A stretch of DNA of 30,876 nucleotides from Thiopontia sp013349825 (lineage in GTDB: Bacteria; Pseudomonadota; Gammaproteobacteria; GCF-002020875), in assembly GCA_963981015.1 (NCBI GenBank), contig CAXCCG010000024.1:1-30876 (forward strand). The letters run 5' to 3'. Position 1 is the stretch's first letter, and each line of letters opens with the position of its first letter. This document shows positions 24,972-30,876 of the stretch, piece by piece. The position numbers and the translations under genes are program-made. The notes beneath the pieces were generated by a model. It saw nothing but the letters and a program-made list of their open reading frames with translations, was not told where the DNA came from and made no database searches.

Positions 24972-25009
24972 TGCGTTATTGTGGTGCATCGCTGTATTCT
25001 TGTGGTGCA
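24972..25009 (+). promoter_or_regulatory. Two NtrC-like enhancer half-site repeats
   Basis: The decamer TTGTGGTGCA occurs at 24979-24988 and again at 25000-25009, exactly 21 bp (two helical turns) apart. GGTGCA is the conserved half of the NtrC site (TGCACC-N5-GGTGCA). The other half is only partly kept in both copies (TGCGTT and TGTATT). They lie about 75-110 bp before the sigma-54 promoter, a usual enhancer distance. Assignment to NtrC is inferred. Confidence 0.6.
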
Positions 25010-25082
25010 CGATAACTCTTATGCAGCCACACTATTTCATAAAAAAACAAATAAGTCACTGTTATAAAAGATTTGTATGACA

Positions 25083-25098
25083 TTGGCACAACTCATGC
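25083..25098 (+). promoter_or_regulatory. Sigma-54 (-24/-12) promoter of the TorF-like porin
   Basis: TGGCACAACTCATGCT matches the -24/-12 consensus TGGCAC-N5-TTGCW except for one base (A for the first T), with GG and GC at the correct 12-bp spacing. It lies about 75 bp before the porin start codon. No good sigma-70 promoter is seen between it and the gene. Confidence 0.75.
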
Positions 25099-25173
25099 TA
25101 TGAGATCCATACAACCTGCTCACTCTTTGAGCGGGCGTATTAACGGATTATCGAATTTTGTATGGAGAATAGA

Positions 25174-25818
25174 ATGAAAACTCAACTTCCAGTTGCCCTT
25201 GCCCTGGTCGCGATTGCTACCGCCCACCCTACAATGGCTGATGAGTCTGCCCCTGCGGTGACTGGCAATGTTGCGCTTGCGAGTAACTATATCTGGCGCG
25301 GCATGACGCAGACCAAAGATGAAGCCGCGATCTCAGGTGGTTTTGACCTGGTATTGGATTCGGGACTCTATGCGGGTGTTTGGGGTTCCAATGTTGATTT
25401 CGATGCAAACGACAACATTGAATTAGACTACTACGGTGGCTACAGCAGAGAGACTGGTGCCCTGAGCTATGACCTTGGCTATATAGACTACAACTACCCA
25501 GGTGGAAGTGGTGACTTTGAAGAGTGGTACCTTGGACTGGGTATCACAGCCGGAACCGTTGACTTGGGTGCCACCTTCTCGTTCGGACTGGATAATGCCA
25601 ATGACAACATTGAACTCTCTGCAGGTACCGAGCTGAGTGGTATTGGTCTTGGTATCACCCTGGGTGACTACGACAACAGCGGTAAATACACCGTGGTCAG
25701 CGCCTCTAAAGAGATTGGCGGACTGGAACTATCGCTTGCCTGGAGTGACTTTGACGCAGACTCCGGTAACAGCAGTGATGAAGATGCGGTGACATTTACT
25801 GTTGCAAAAAGCTTCTAA
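25174..25818 (+). CDS. TorF-family putative porin
   Basis: The start chosen is the ATG at 25174, because GGAG lies seven bases before it. An ATG at 25162 overlaps that Shine-Dalgarno sequence. The 214-residue precursor begins with a Sec signal peptide cleaved after about HPTMA. The mature protein opens VTGNVALASNYIWRGMTQT, the hallmark of the TorF/Gcw_chp porin family, and consists of alternating beta strands ending in a C-terminal Phe (VAKSF), as outer-membrane barrels do. It is rich in Asp, Gly and Tyr. Such porins are small barrels with little-known substrates. The sigma-54 promoter and NtrC-like repeats suggest expression under nitrogen limitation and perhaps uptake of a nitrogen compound (inference). 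A bidirectional terminator follows. Confidence 0.88.
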   Translation: MKTQLPVALALVAIATAHPTMADESAPAVTGNVALASNYIWRGMTQTKDEAAISGGFDLVLDSGLYAGVWGSNVDFDANDNIELDYYGGYSRETGALSYDLGYIDYNYPGGSGDFEEWYLGLGITAGTVDLGATFSFGLDNANDNIELSAGTELSGIGLGITLGDYDNSGKYTVVSASKEIGGLELSLAWSDFDADSGNSSDEDAVTFTVAKSF

Positions 25819-25846
25819 ACCAGCACTTGGACAAACCATAAAAATG

Positions 25847-25884
25847 GAGAGGGTACTTTACCCTTGAGGTACCCTCTCTGTTTT
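25847..25884. terminator. Bidirectional rho-independent terminator
   Basis: The arms GAGAGGGTAC (25847-25856) and GTACCCTCTC (25869-25878) form a perfect 10-bp stem with a 12-base loop. On the plus strand TGTTTTAAT follows, ending the porin transcript. On the minus strand CATTTTTATGG follows, which can end the convergent transcript of the 126-residue gene. Confidence 0.85.
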
Positions 25885-25916
25885 AATGGTCTGTCCAGGA
25901 GCCTGTCCGGGATGGC

Positions 25917-26297
25917 TTAGTGAACCATCACTCCGGCATCGATCTTCTCAATATCCACCTTTGACTCAGCCTTCAAGGTCAGTACCCCGTCTCTATCAAC
26001 CACTTCGTAGTGACCAACCGTTCTTGGGTCCGATCCATATTCACGGCGTTTTCTCTTAAAGAGCAATTTCACCATTGAAGAGAACCCTTCCGGCATCGGT
26101 TTGATCGCTTTCAGCAACTCATCTTCATAGAGTCGGGTCTTCTGCTGCTGATCCAGTATCACCGCATTCCAGGCAGCAACCACCAATTTAATGGCACTCT
26201 CCAACTCAAAACGGTCCTTTGAGTCAGGTAGCTCATCCAGTAAAGGGGCACCAAATTCAAGAATGACTTCAGAAATTTTTCTATTGGGAATTATCAT
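25917..26297 (-). CDS. Hypothetical protein, 126 aa, next to rpoS
   Basis: This soluble 126-residue protein has a GGAA Shine-Dalgarno-like sequence about seven bases before its ATG. Residues 1-60 look helical (ELESAIKLVVAAWNAVILDQQQKTRLYEDELLKAI). Residues 65-90 are basic (LLFKRKRREYGSDPR). The last third is probably a beta hairpin (HYEVVDRDGVLTLKAESKV). No family was recognised with confidence. It begins 60 bases after the rpoS stop and may share its transcript. It ends at the bidirectional terminator shared with the porin gene. Confidence 0.7.
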   Translation of the reverse strand: MIIPNRKISEVILEFGAPLLDELPDSKDRFELESAIKLVVAAWNAVILDQQQKTRLYEDELLKAIKPMPEGFSSMVKLLFKRKRREYGSDPRTVGHYEVVDRDGVLTLKAESKVDIEKIDAGVMVH

Positions 26298-26357
26298 TGA
26301 TTTTCCATTTTCTATATATCAGCTCTCTATCCATAGTTGCTGTACTCATATATCTTT

Positions 26358-27236
26358 CTAGAGTAGCACATCTCCCGAGAACCCCTCTCGCCGCAAGATC
26401 TCACGCAAACGTTTTAAAGCACCTGACTGTATCTGTCGAATACGCTCACTGGTCAACCCCATCTCATTACCCAACTCTTCCAGAGTCATCTCCTCTCTGC
26501 CTTCAAGACCAAAACGGCAGATCAACACCCGACGTGAACGCTCATCCAACCGTTCCAACCACATTTTGACAAGATTCAGCACCTCCCCCTCTAACAGCAC
26601 ATCATCCTGATGTCGCAACAATTCATCTTCAATCAACTCTGCAATCGTTTGTGTAACTCCCTCTGCAATAGGTTTCTCCAGTGAGGTAATTGGCTCACTA
26701 CACCCCATCACCAGATTGAGTTCATCGACACTACCTTGCAGAAATTTTGCAATCTCATGCAATGAGGGCTCTCGCCCGTAAATTTGTGCAAGTTGTCTTG
26801 CTGTACGCTTATATTTTCGCATCTCACGCAGGATGCGGACTGGCAGACGTACCGTACGCGCCTGCCCCATCAGTGCATAGTCTACACTTTGACGAATCCA
26901 TAAAGTGGCATAAGTTGAGAATCGGTTACCCATATCCGGATCAAATTTCTCAACGGCCCGAATCAATCCAAGGTTTCCCTCCTCAATCAGATCCATAAAT
27001 GCAACACCTTGATTTTGATAAGGTCTGGCAATACTGACCACCAAGCGCAGATTGGACTCAATCATCCGGTTACGCGCTGCCAGATCCCCCTGTTGAACTT
27101 TACGTGCCAACACAATCTCCTCCTCTGCGGTAAGCAGAGGGTGTTGGCGCAATTCACGCAGATAGAGGGTTATAGAATCAACCCTCTTTTCCACCAAGCG
27201 GTCAACATCAAGCGTATCGTGGTCAATCTCTGACAT
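26358..27236 (-). CDS. rpoS: RpoS-type group 2 sigma factor
   Basis: The 292 residues contain sigma-70 regions 1.2 to 4. Region 1.2 is ITLYLRELRQHPLLTAEEE. Regions 2.1-2.4 run from MIESNLRLVVSIARPYQNQG through LIEEGNLGLIRAVEKFDP and FSTYATLWIRQ to RTVRLPVRI. Region 3 follows, and region 4.2 holds the helix-turn-helix LEELGNEMGLTSERIRQIQ. The short N-terminus (no region 1.1), MIESNLRLVV and the C-terminal ALKRLREILRREGF favour RpoS, the general stress/stationary-phase sigma factor, over RpoD. Unusually, the first Trp of the TWW triplet in region 2.3 is Leu112 (codon TTA), followed by Trp113. The usual neighbours nlpD, pcm and mutS are absent, so a divergent RpoS paralogue cannot be excluded. 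Confidence 0.85.
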   Translation of the reverse strand: MSEIDHDTLDVDRLVEKRVDSITLYLRELRQHPLLTAEEEIVLARKVQQGDLAARNRMIESNLRLVVSIARPYQNQGVAFMDLIEEGNLGLIRAVEKFDPDMGNRFSTYATLWIRQSVDYALMGQARTVRLPVRILREMRKYKRTARQLAQIYGREPSLHEIAKFLQGSVDELNLVMGCSEPITSLEKPIAEGVTQTIAELIEDELLRHQDDVLLEGEVLNLVKMWLERLDERSRRVLICRFGLEGREEMTLEELGNEMGLTSERIRQIQSGALKRLREILRREGFSGDVLL

Positions 27237-27320
27237 AGTCTAGGTGCCTGTCCGAGAATAGAGAGCCATTCTATTTACTGCTGATCAACTACATCAGTAT
27301 GATGTTGCAGCCACGACCTA

Positions 27321-28046
27321 TCAAGATAAACCGCCAAATAATGGCTTCTGCTCATTCAGGTAGACTTCAAACAGGGGAAGCATCTGCTTTCGCCACTCAT
27401 CATTTAGGTAGAGTTCACCCATTTTTGCAAACAGGTCAAGAATGACTAATGCATTAATATTGGCATCATCTTTAAACCCACGTAACCTCTTTGAAAAGGC
27501 ATTATTCAAACGACCAATCTTGGTATAAATTTCAACCAGCCCCTCTGCCTTAAAAAGAGCCTCACGCTGCTCCTCCTGACGCACATATTGAGCCAATAAA
27601 TAACCGGCAATCGCACGATAGATTGTCTCATCGATATTGGAGAAAGGTTGATGGGTATACGCCATCGGTCGTAATTTATCTAATACAGGGCAACCACTGG
27701 TAGCCATCACCAGCCCAATCATTGAACTCAACCCCCCTTGCAGGTCACTTTTTTTGACCACTTTCCGCTCTCTAAAATCAACCTCTGTAGTAACCGGCGT
27801 ATATGAGGCATCTTGCTGAAAAGGGTCTACGACACACCCCAGATTGGCTGCTACCGGGCAGATGGGATACTGGTATTTTGATAGCGTACAATCAGGGCAC
27901 TGGTGATGTTCAAGCTCCATCCAGGACTCTGAAGTCGAGACCGTGGAGATTGGGTTGGGTCGAATGGCAAAGCTTTGATCATCAAACTCCAGATCAAACA
28001 CCTCACTGCGCCCACTCTCAAATTTGAATTTATAACCAATTTTCAT
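27321..28046 (-). CDS. DUF6901-like cysteine-containing protein
   Basis: This 241-residue cytoplasmic protein is recognised from memory as similar to DUF6901-type proteins. It has a beta-rich N-terminal half beginning KIGYKFKFESGRSEVFDLEF. A Cys cluster follows (C50, C53, C63 and C71 in HQCPDCTLSKYQYPICPVAANLGC). The conserved MIGLVMATSGCPVLDKLRPMAYTHQPF block is near 112-138, and the C-terminal half is helical. The CxxC spacing could hold a metal or be redox-active, but no function is known to me. The start codon lies two bases after the stop of a candidate 30-residue ORF. It is 84 bases upstream of rpoS on the same strand. Confidence 0.75.
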   Translation of the reverse strand: MKIGYKFKFESGRSEVFDLEFDDQSFAIRPNPISTVSTSESWMELEHHQCPDCTLSKYQYPICPVAANLGCVVDPFQQDASYTPVTTEVDFRERKVVKKSDLQGGLSSMIGLVMATSGCPVLDKLRPMAYTHQPFSNIDETIYRAIAGYLLAQYVRQEEQREALFKAEGLVEIYTKIGRLNNAFSKRLRGFKDDANINALVILDLFAKMGELYLNDEWRKQMLPLFEVYLNEQKPLFGGLS

Positions 28047-28048
28047 TA

Positions 28049-28141
28049 CTAATGACCCGTGTCTTCGATAAGTTGCAGATAACGCTGAACCACGCTACCT
28101 GATGCCTGTCCAAGAAGTATACTACCTGAAACTCTTTGCAT
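28049..28141 (-). CDS. Candidate 30-residue ORF leading into the DUF6901-like gene
   Basis: An ATG at 28141 with an AGGA Shine-Dalgarno sequence five bases upstream opens a 30-codon frame beginning MQRVSGSILLGQASGS and ending IEDTGH. Its TAG is followed after two bases by the ATG of the DUF6901-like gene. This is the arrangement of a leader peptide or translational-coupling ORF. The peptide has no recognised family and is not hydrophobic enough for a membrane helix. Confidence 0.3.
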   Translation of the reverse strand: MQRVSGSILLGQASGSVVQRYLQLIEDTGH

Positions 28142-28185
28142 AGCCATCCTGTATTCAACTTCTTCTTAACAAGCTCAGAACGTAA

Positions 28186-29757
28186 CTATTCAGCACATCT
28201 CTGAAGTGAAGCAACACCCTTCAACAAGGCTTTGAGATCAACTTCCGGTGTAACTACCAGAGCATGCGTAATCTCTTCATTAACCAGAGGTTCCTGCTGC
28301 TGCAACTGCTGATGCAGCACCTCAATATCAGCCTCTGATGGATCATTACTCAGTTCAATGCGGTGCCGAATACGGCGCTCCAGCTCCTCTCTACTACACT
28401 GCATATCCAGGATAAGAAAATTACACCCAATCTCATCCGCACACTCAACAGCCTGTTCACGTTGAGCCTGTTTCAGATAGGTTGCATCCAACAAAACAGT
28501 GTAGCCACCCTCTGCAACAGAGTGCGCCAAATGGTGTATTTTCTGATAGGTCTGCAGGGTTGCAGCTGAACTGTATCGGCCCTTCTTCTCTGGAAACATC
28601 CGAATTCTCTCCACATCGGAACGAATTCGAATCGCATTCATTGATTCAAGTACCTGCTGCGATACATAAGATTTTCCAGATCCTGATACTCCATGAGTGA
28701 TCATTAATGCACCGCAGTGCTGGTTCATCAAACAGTCTGCCAACTCAACAGACTCAGCGATTTCACCTTGCAATACCTCATACTCTGCATCTTCCTCCGG
28801 CAGTTGAACCAATCGAAACAGGCCAACCTTGATCCGTACCATTGCCCGATAGATCTGGTAGAAAGGCAGTAGCTGCACCCCGCTATAATCTCCACTCACC
28901 TCCAGGTATTGGTTCAATAGCCTGGTGGCACACCCCACCTCTCCGTGCCGCTGCAGATCCATCAATAAAAAGGAGAGGTCGCTCATTACATCGATCCAGC
29001 GAAAGGCCTCATTAAACTCAATACCGTCAAACAGAGTGATTTGTCCATCGATCAGTGCAATATTCCCAAGATGCATATCGCCATGACACTCACGTACGAA
29101 GCCCTGTTCCACTCTTGAAAAAAGCAGTGGTTTTAAATGACGATATTGCTGTTCACTCCATGACTCCAGACTGGCCAATTTGCGCTGAGCCTCTAGAGGA
29201 ACTTTTTCCAAGTGCGGGCGAATCTGATCAAAATTCTGCTGCACAGCCTCTTCAATGATCTTTGGCTGAACATAGGCTTCGCTTCCGTCGGCGGCTGGAA
29301 TTGACTGATGAAATGCCACGATACTGCTGGCGAGCTTATCAATAACCTCCACCCCAAAGTGAGGCGTTGACAGCAACCGCTGCAGAATTTGATCCTGTTC
29401 GAAACGGGCCATCTGCACCATATATTCGATTGCCACACCCTCCCCACTGATTTGAGGGACCTCTATAGAGCCCTTTATGGCAACCAACTGTTGATAAATT
29501 GCAGGTGCCGTCCGGCCATTCAGACGCAACTCTTCCTGACAGTAGTGGTGCCGCTGTTCAAGTGTAGAGAAATCAAGAAACCCAAAATTAACCGGTTTTT
29601 TGATCTTGAATGCCTGCTCCTCAACCAGAAGAATTGTTGAAATATGGGTCTCAATAGTGGTAACTGAGGCCGTGTACTGTTTCTCAAGTAACGGTATCAG
29701 GTTTGCTATCAACTGACTCTGCTGCTCTTGATCGTTACAGTGAAACCCCCTCTTCAT
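28186..29757 (-). CDS. Bifunctional aminoglycoside-phosphotransferase-like / P-loop ATPase fusion
   Basis: The 523-residue cytoplasmic protein has two parts. Residues 1-330 are an APH-type kinase fold with the catalytic loop ECHGDMHLGN (H225, D227), a metal-binding DGIEFNEAFRWIDVMSDLSFL stretch, and a Lys-rich VEEQAFKIKKPVNFGFLDF segment. Residues 350-520 are an AAA/zeta-toxin-like P-loop kinase domain with Walker A THGVSGSGKS (K362), a later RIRSDVERIR, and DATYLK. This fusion is a common, poorly characterised proteobacterial family. The substrate is not known, and the aminoglycoside name reflects only the fold. It begins 33 bases after the exported helical protein on the same strand. Confidence 0.85.
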   Translation of the reverse strand: MKRGFHCNDQEQQSQLIANLIPLLEKQYTASVTTIETHISTILLVEEQAFKIKKPVNFGFLDFSTLEQRHHYCQEELRLNGRTAPAIYQQLVAIKGSIEVPQISGEGVAIEYMVQMARFEQDQILQRLLSTPHFGVEVIDKLASSIVAFHQSIPAADGSEAYVQPKIIEEAVQQNFDQIRPHLEKVPLEAQRKLASLESWSEQQYRHLKPLLFSRVEQGFVRECHGDMHLGNIALIDGQITLFDGIEFNEAFRWIDVMSDLSFLLMDLQRHGEVGCATRLLNQYLEVSGDYSGVQLLPFYQIYRAMVRIKVGLFRLVQLPEEDAEYEVLQGEIAESVELADCLMNQHCGALMITHGVSGSGKSYVSQQVLESMNAIRIRSDVERIRMFPEKKGRYSSAATLQTYQKIHHLAHSVAEGGYTVLLDATYLKQAQREQAVECADEIGCNFLILDMQCSREELERRIRHRIELSNDPSEADIEVLHQQLQQQEPLVNEEITHALVVTPEVDLKALLKGVASLQRCAE

Positions 29758-29790
29758 GATTTGAGCATGCCTAAATCAGCACAGAAAAAA

Positions 29791-30150
29791 TCACTCACTC
29801 TCCCTCTTTCCATACCCCTGCCGAGCACCCTCTACCATCTCTTTCGTTTTCTGTTTTACTGCCTCGTAAGCTATACCACCATCACTCTTCCAGCTCTCTT
29901 TTTTCTCTTTCACATACTGCTCAGCAGTATCGTAATGCTCACCCAGATATTGTTTAGAACCCTCGTATGTGGTTTTTGCCTTCTCCTGTAGCGAACCATC
30001 CGGGTCAGCCTTATCGGTCACCTCTCTCGCCTTCAGACCGATCTTCTCTCCCCATGACTTAAACCAGCTCCTCTCTTCTTCTGCTTGCACCGTCAAAGAG
30101 AGCACACTCATTGAGAGAAAAAACCCTATATACAGCAACTTGTTACTCAT
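29791..30150 (-). CDS. Exported helical, charged small protein (hypothetical)
   Basis: The 119-residue precursor has a clear Sec signal peptide (MSNKLLYIGFFLSMSVLSLTVQA). The mature part of about 96 residues is extremely rich in Lys, Glu, Tyr and Gly. It shows a loose 11-residue-type amphipathic pattern (AKTTYEGSKQYLGE, YDTAEQYVKEKKES, AYEAVKQKTKEMVEGARQGY) resembling LEA- or apolipoprotein-like helices. It carries no cysteine. It is probably a periplasmic stress or surface-binding protein (inference). A good AAGGA Shine-Dalgarno sequence lies about eight bases before the ATG. No family was firmly recognised. Confidence 0.7.
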   Translation of the reverse strand: MSNKLLYIGFFLSMSVLSLTVQAEEERSWFKSWGEKIGLKAREVTDKADPDGSLQEKAKTTYEGSKQYLGEHYDTAEQYVKEKKESWKSDGGIAYEAVKQKTKEMVEGARQGYGKRESE

Positions 30151-30218
30151 CTTACTTTCCTTTTATTTGATTCAGTCTGTCCCAACACCCATACTCAGAT
30201 CCTGCACGTTTCAATCTG

Positions 30219-30698
30219 CTAGTTCCGGCTATCGAAAATCTGAACCTGACCACCTTTTTTGAATGCCAAAATATCATATGGATCGCTTCTATGACCTTCC
30301 ATTCCCGGAGACCCCATCGGCATACCTGGAACAGACAATCCAGCGATCTCAGGCTTATCCTGAAGCATTTTAGTGATCAAATCAGCAGGCACATGGCCTT
30401 CAACTAAATATCCACCAACCTGAGCGGTGTGACAGGAACGAAGATTACGAGGCACCCCCAGCTCATTCTTCACTTCATTCATCTTCTGTTGATCACGAGT
30501 CTCAACAGTGAAGCCACTCTCTTTGAGATGATCTACCCACGCATTACAGCATCCACAGGTCGGACTCTTATACACCACAACATCTGCTGCCACTACGTCT
30601 TGCTCATTCGTTAACAGAGTACCCGCCAGCAAGGCAAATCCAAACAGCCCTCCCACCACTAATTTCAATCCACTTCTTCTATCTTTCTTTAACATCAT
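30219..30698 (-). CDS. DUF411 domain protein, periplasmic
   Basis: The 159-residue precursor starts with a Lys/Arg-rich N-terminus and one hydrophobic segment (about 14-30) that serves as a signal peptide or anchor. The DUF411 domain begins VVVYKSPTCGCCNAWVDHL, a thioredoxin-like strand with a CxCC metal or redox motif. It continues with LRSCHTAQVGGYLVEGHVPAD and a Met/Gly-rich VPGMPMGSPGME stretch. DUF411 proteins are often found with copper-resistance genes and are thought to bind metal, so a periplasmic copper-related role is likely but inferred. AGGAG lies before the ATG pair at 30698. It is 68 bases upstream of the exported helical protein gene on the same strand. Confidence 0.9.
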   Translation of the reverse strand: MMLKKDRRSGLKLVVGGLFGFALLAGTLLTNEQDVVAADVVVYKSPTCGCCNAWVDHLKESGFTVETRDQQKMNEVKNELGVPRNLRSCHTAQVGGYLVEGHVPADLITKMLQDKPEIAGLSVPGMPMGSPGMEGHRSDPYDILAFKKGGQVQIFDSRN

Positions 30699-30721
30699 CT
30701 ATCTCCTGTTGTGCTTACACT

Positions 30722-30742
30722 CATTGTACATGGACAACAATG
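30722..30742. promoter_or_regulatory. Dyad upstream of the DUF411 gene
   Basis: CATTGT (30722-30727) and ACAATG (30737-30742) are perfect 6-bp inverted repeats with a nine-base spacer, 24-44 bases before the DUF411 start codon. The position suits an operator overlapping the promoter. The regulator is unknown. Confidence 0.25.
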
Positions 30743-30815
30743 CAATAGGCATCATGGTACTGAATACTGTAATCTCAAAACGGCAGGTTTCTTTCTATTT
30801 CTAAAAGCTGTCCTA

Positions 30816-30841
30816 ATATACATAGTGATATACATATAGTG
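30816..30841 (+). promoter_or_regulatory. AT-rich direct repeat before a gene at the right edge
   Basis: ATATACATAGTG (30816-30827) is followed without a gap by ATATACATATAGTG (30828-30841). The unit could be a repeated regulator site or contain a -10 element (TATACAT). It lies just before the strong Shine-Dalgarno sequence at 30863. Confidence 0.3.
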
Positions 30842-30862
30842 ATGTTTTAGAGGTTTCACCTG

Positions 30863-30870
30863 AAAGGAGA
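30863..30870 (+). promoter_or_regulatory. Strong Shine-Dalgarno at the window edge
   Basis: AAAGGAGA is a near-perfect ribosome binding site, followed by six bases (ACTTTC) to the end of the window. A start codon at the next base would have ideal spacing, so a plus-strand gene, divergent from the DUF411 gene, probably begins just beyond the window. Confidence 0.5.
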
Positions 30871-30876
30871 ACTTTC

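Noticed and set aside
1..30876. tRNA, rRNA or CRISPR arrays
   Set aside because: No cloverleaf-like T-loop sequence, no ribosomal RNA stretch and no regularly spaced repeats were seen. The only repeats are the MITE family and short direct repeats.

Overview
The window reads as chromosomal DNA of a free-living or symbiotic gammaproteobacterium of roughly 50 % GC. This rests on an hslV-hslU-DUF971 block followed by ubiE-ubiB, an lptM-lysA-dapF-DUF484-xerC block close to the enterobacterial/pseudomonad order, an RpoS-type sigma factor, a TorF-family porin and YcgN. The genus cannot be fixed from sequence alone. The overall gene set resembles sulfur-oxidising gammaproteobacteria, but that is a weak impression.

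Layout. Nearly everything is on the minus strand and should be read from right to left. (a) 279-9856: the pap-ppk1 polyphosphate pair, a Kef-type cation/proton antiporter, the C-terminal stump of an acetolactate-synthase-like enzyme, an aldehyde dehydrogenase, a 31-bp mini-repeat, a membrane VTT domain fused to a mercuric-reductase-like flavoprotein, and a tiny membrane ORF. (b) 10027-15484: hslV, hslU, a DUF971 gene, ubiE, ubiB and ycgN, covering ATP-dependent proteolysis, ubiquinone synthesis and a Cys-cluster protein. (c) 15702-19785: an LptM-like lipoprotein, lysA, dapF, a DUF484 gene and xerC, covering lysine/meso-DAP synthesis and chromosome dimer resolution. (d) 19871-24900: a tripartite hybrid histidine kinase, a divergent 109-residue orphan, a 264-bp MITE-like element and a double-receiver response regulator. 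(e) 25174-25818: a TorF-like porin with a well-matched sigma-54 promoter, two NtrC-like half-site repeats upstream and a bidirectional terminator downstream. (f) 25917-30698: an orphan gene, rpoS, a DUF6901-like gene, a kinase/ATPase fusion, a small exported helical protein and a DUF411 protein. The right edge ends in a strong Shine-Dalgarno sequence, so a plus-strand gene probably starts just outside.

How the genes work together. Polyphosphate synthesis and use (ppk1, pap), the cation antiporter and RpoS fit stress and energy-reserve handling. DapF and LysA are consecutive last steps of lysine synthesis. UbiE and UbiB act in the same quinone pathway. HslV and HslU form one protease.

No complete unknown multi-gene system is evident. 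The most interesting items are the sigma-54/NtrC-like control of the porin, the structured MITE with two internal 57-bp modules and its internally deleted relative, a Trp-to-Leu change in the promoter-melting region of the RpoS-like sigma factor, a degenerate second receiver domain, an extended LptM, the truncated acetolactate-synthase relic and several candidate micro-ORFs. Positions and residues come from reading the sequence. Family names come from recognising motifs, without any database search.
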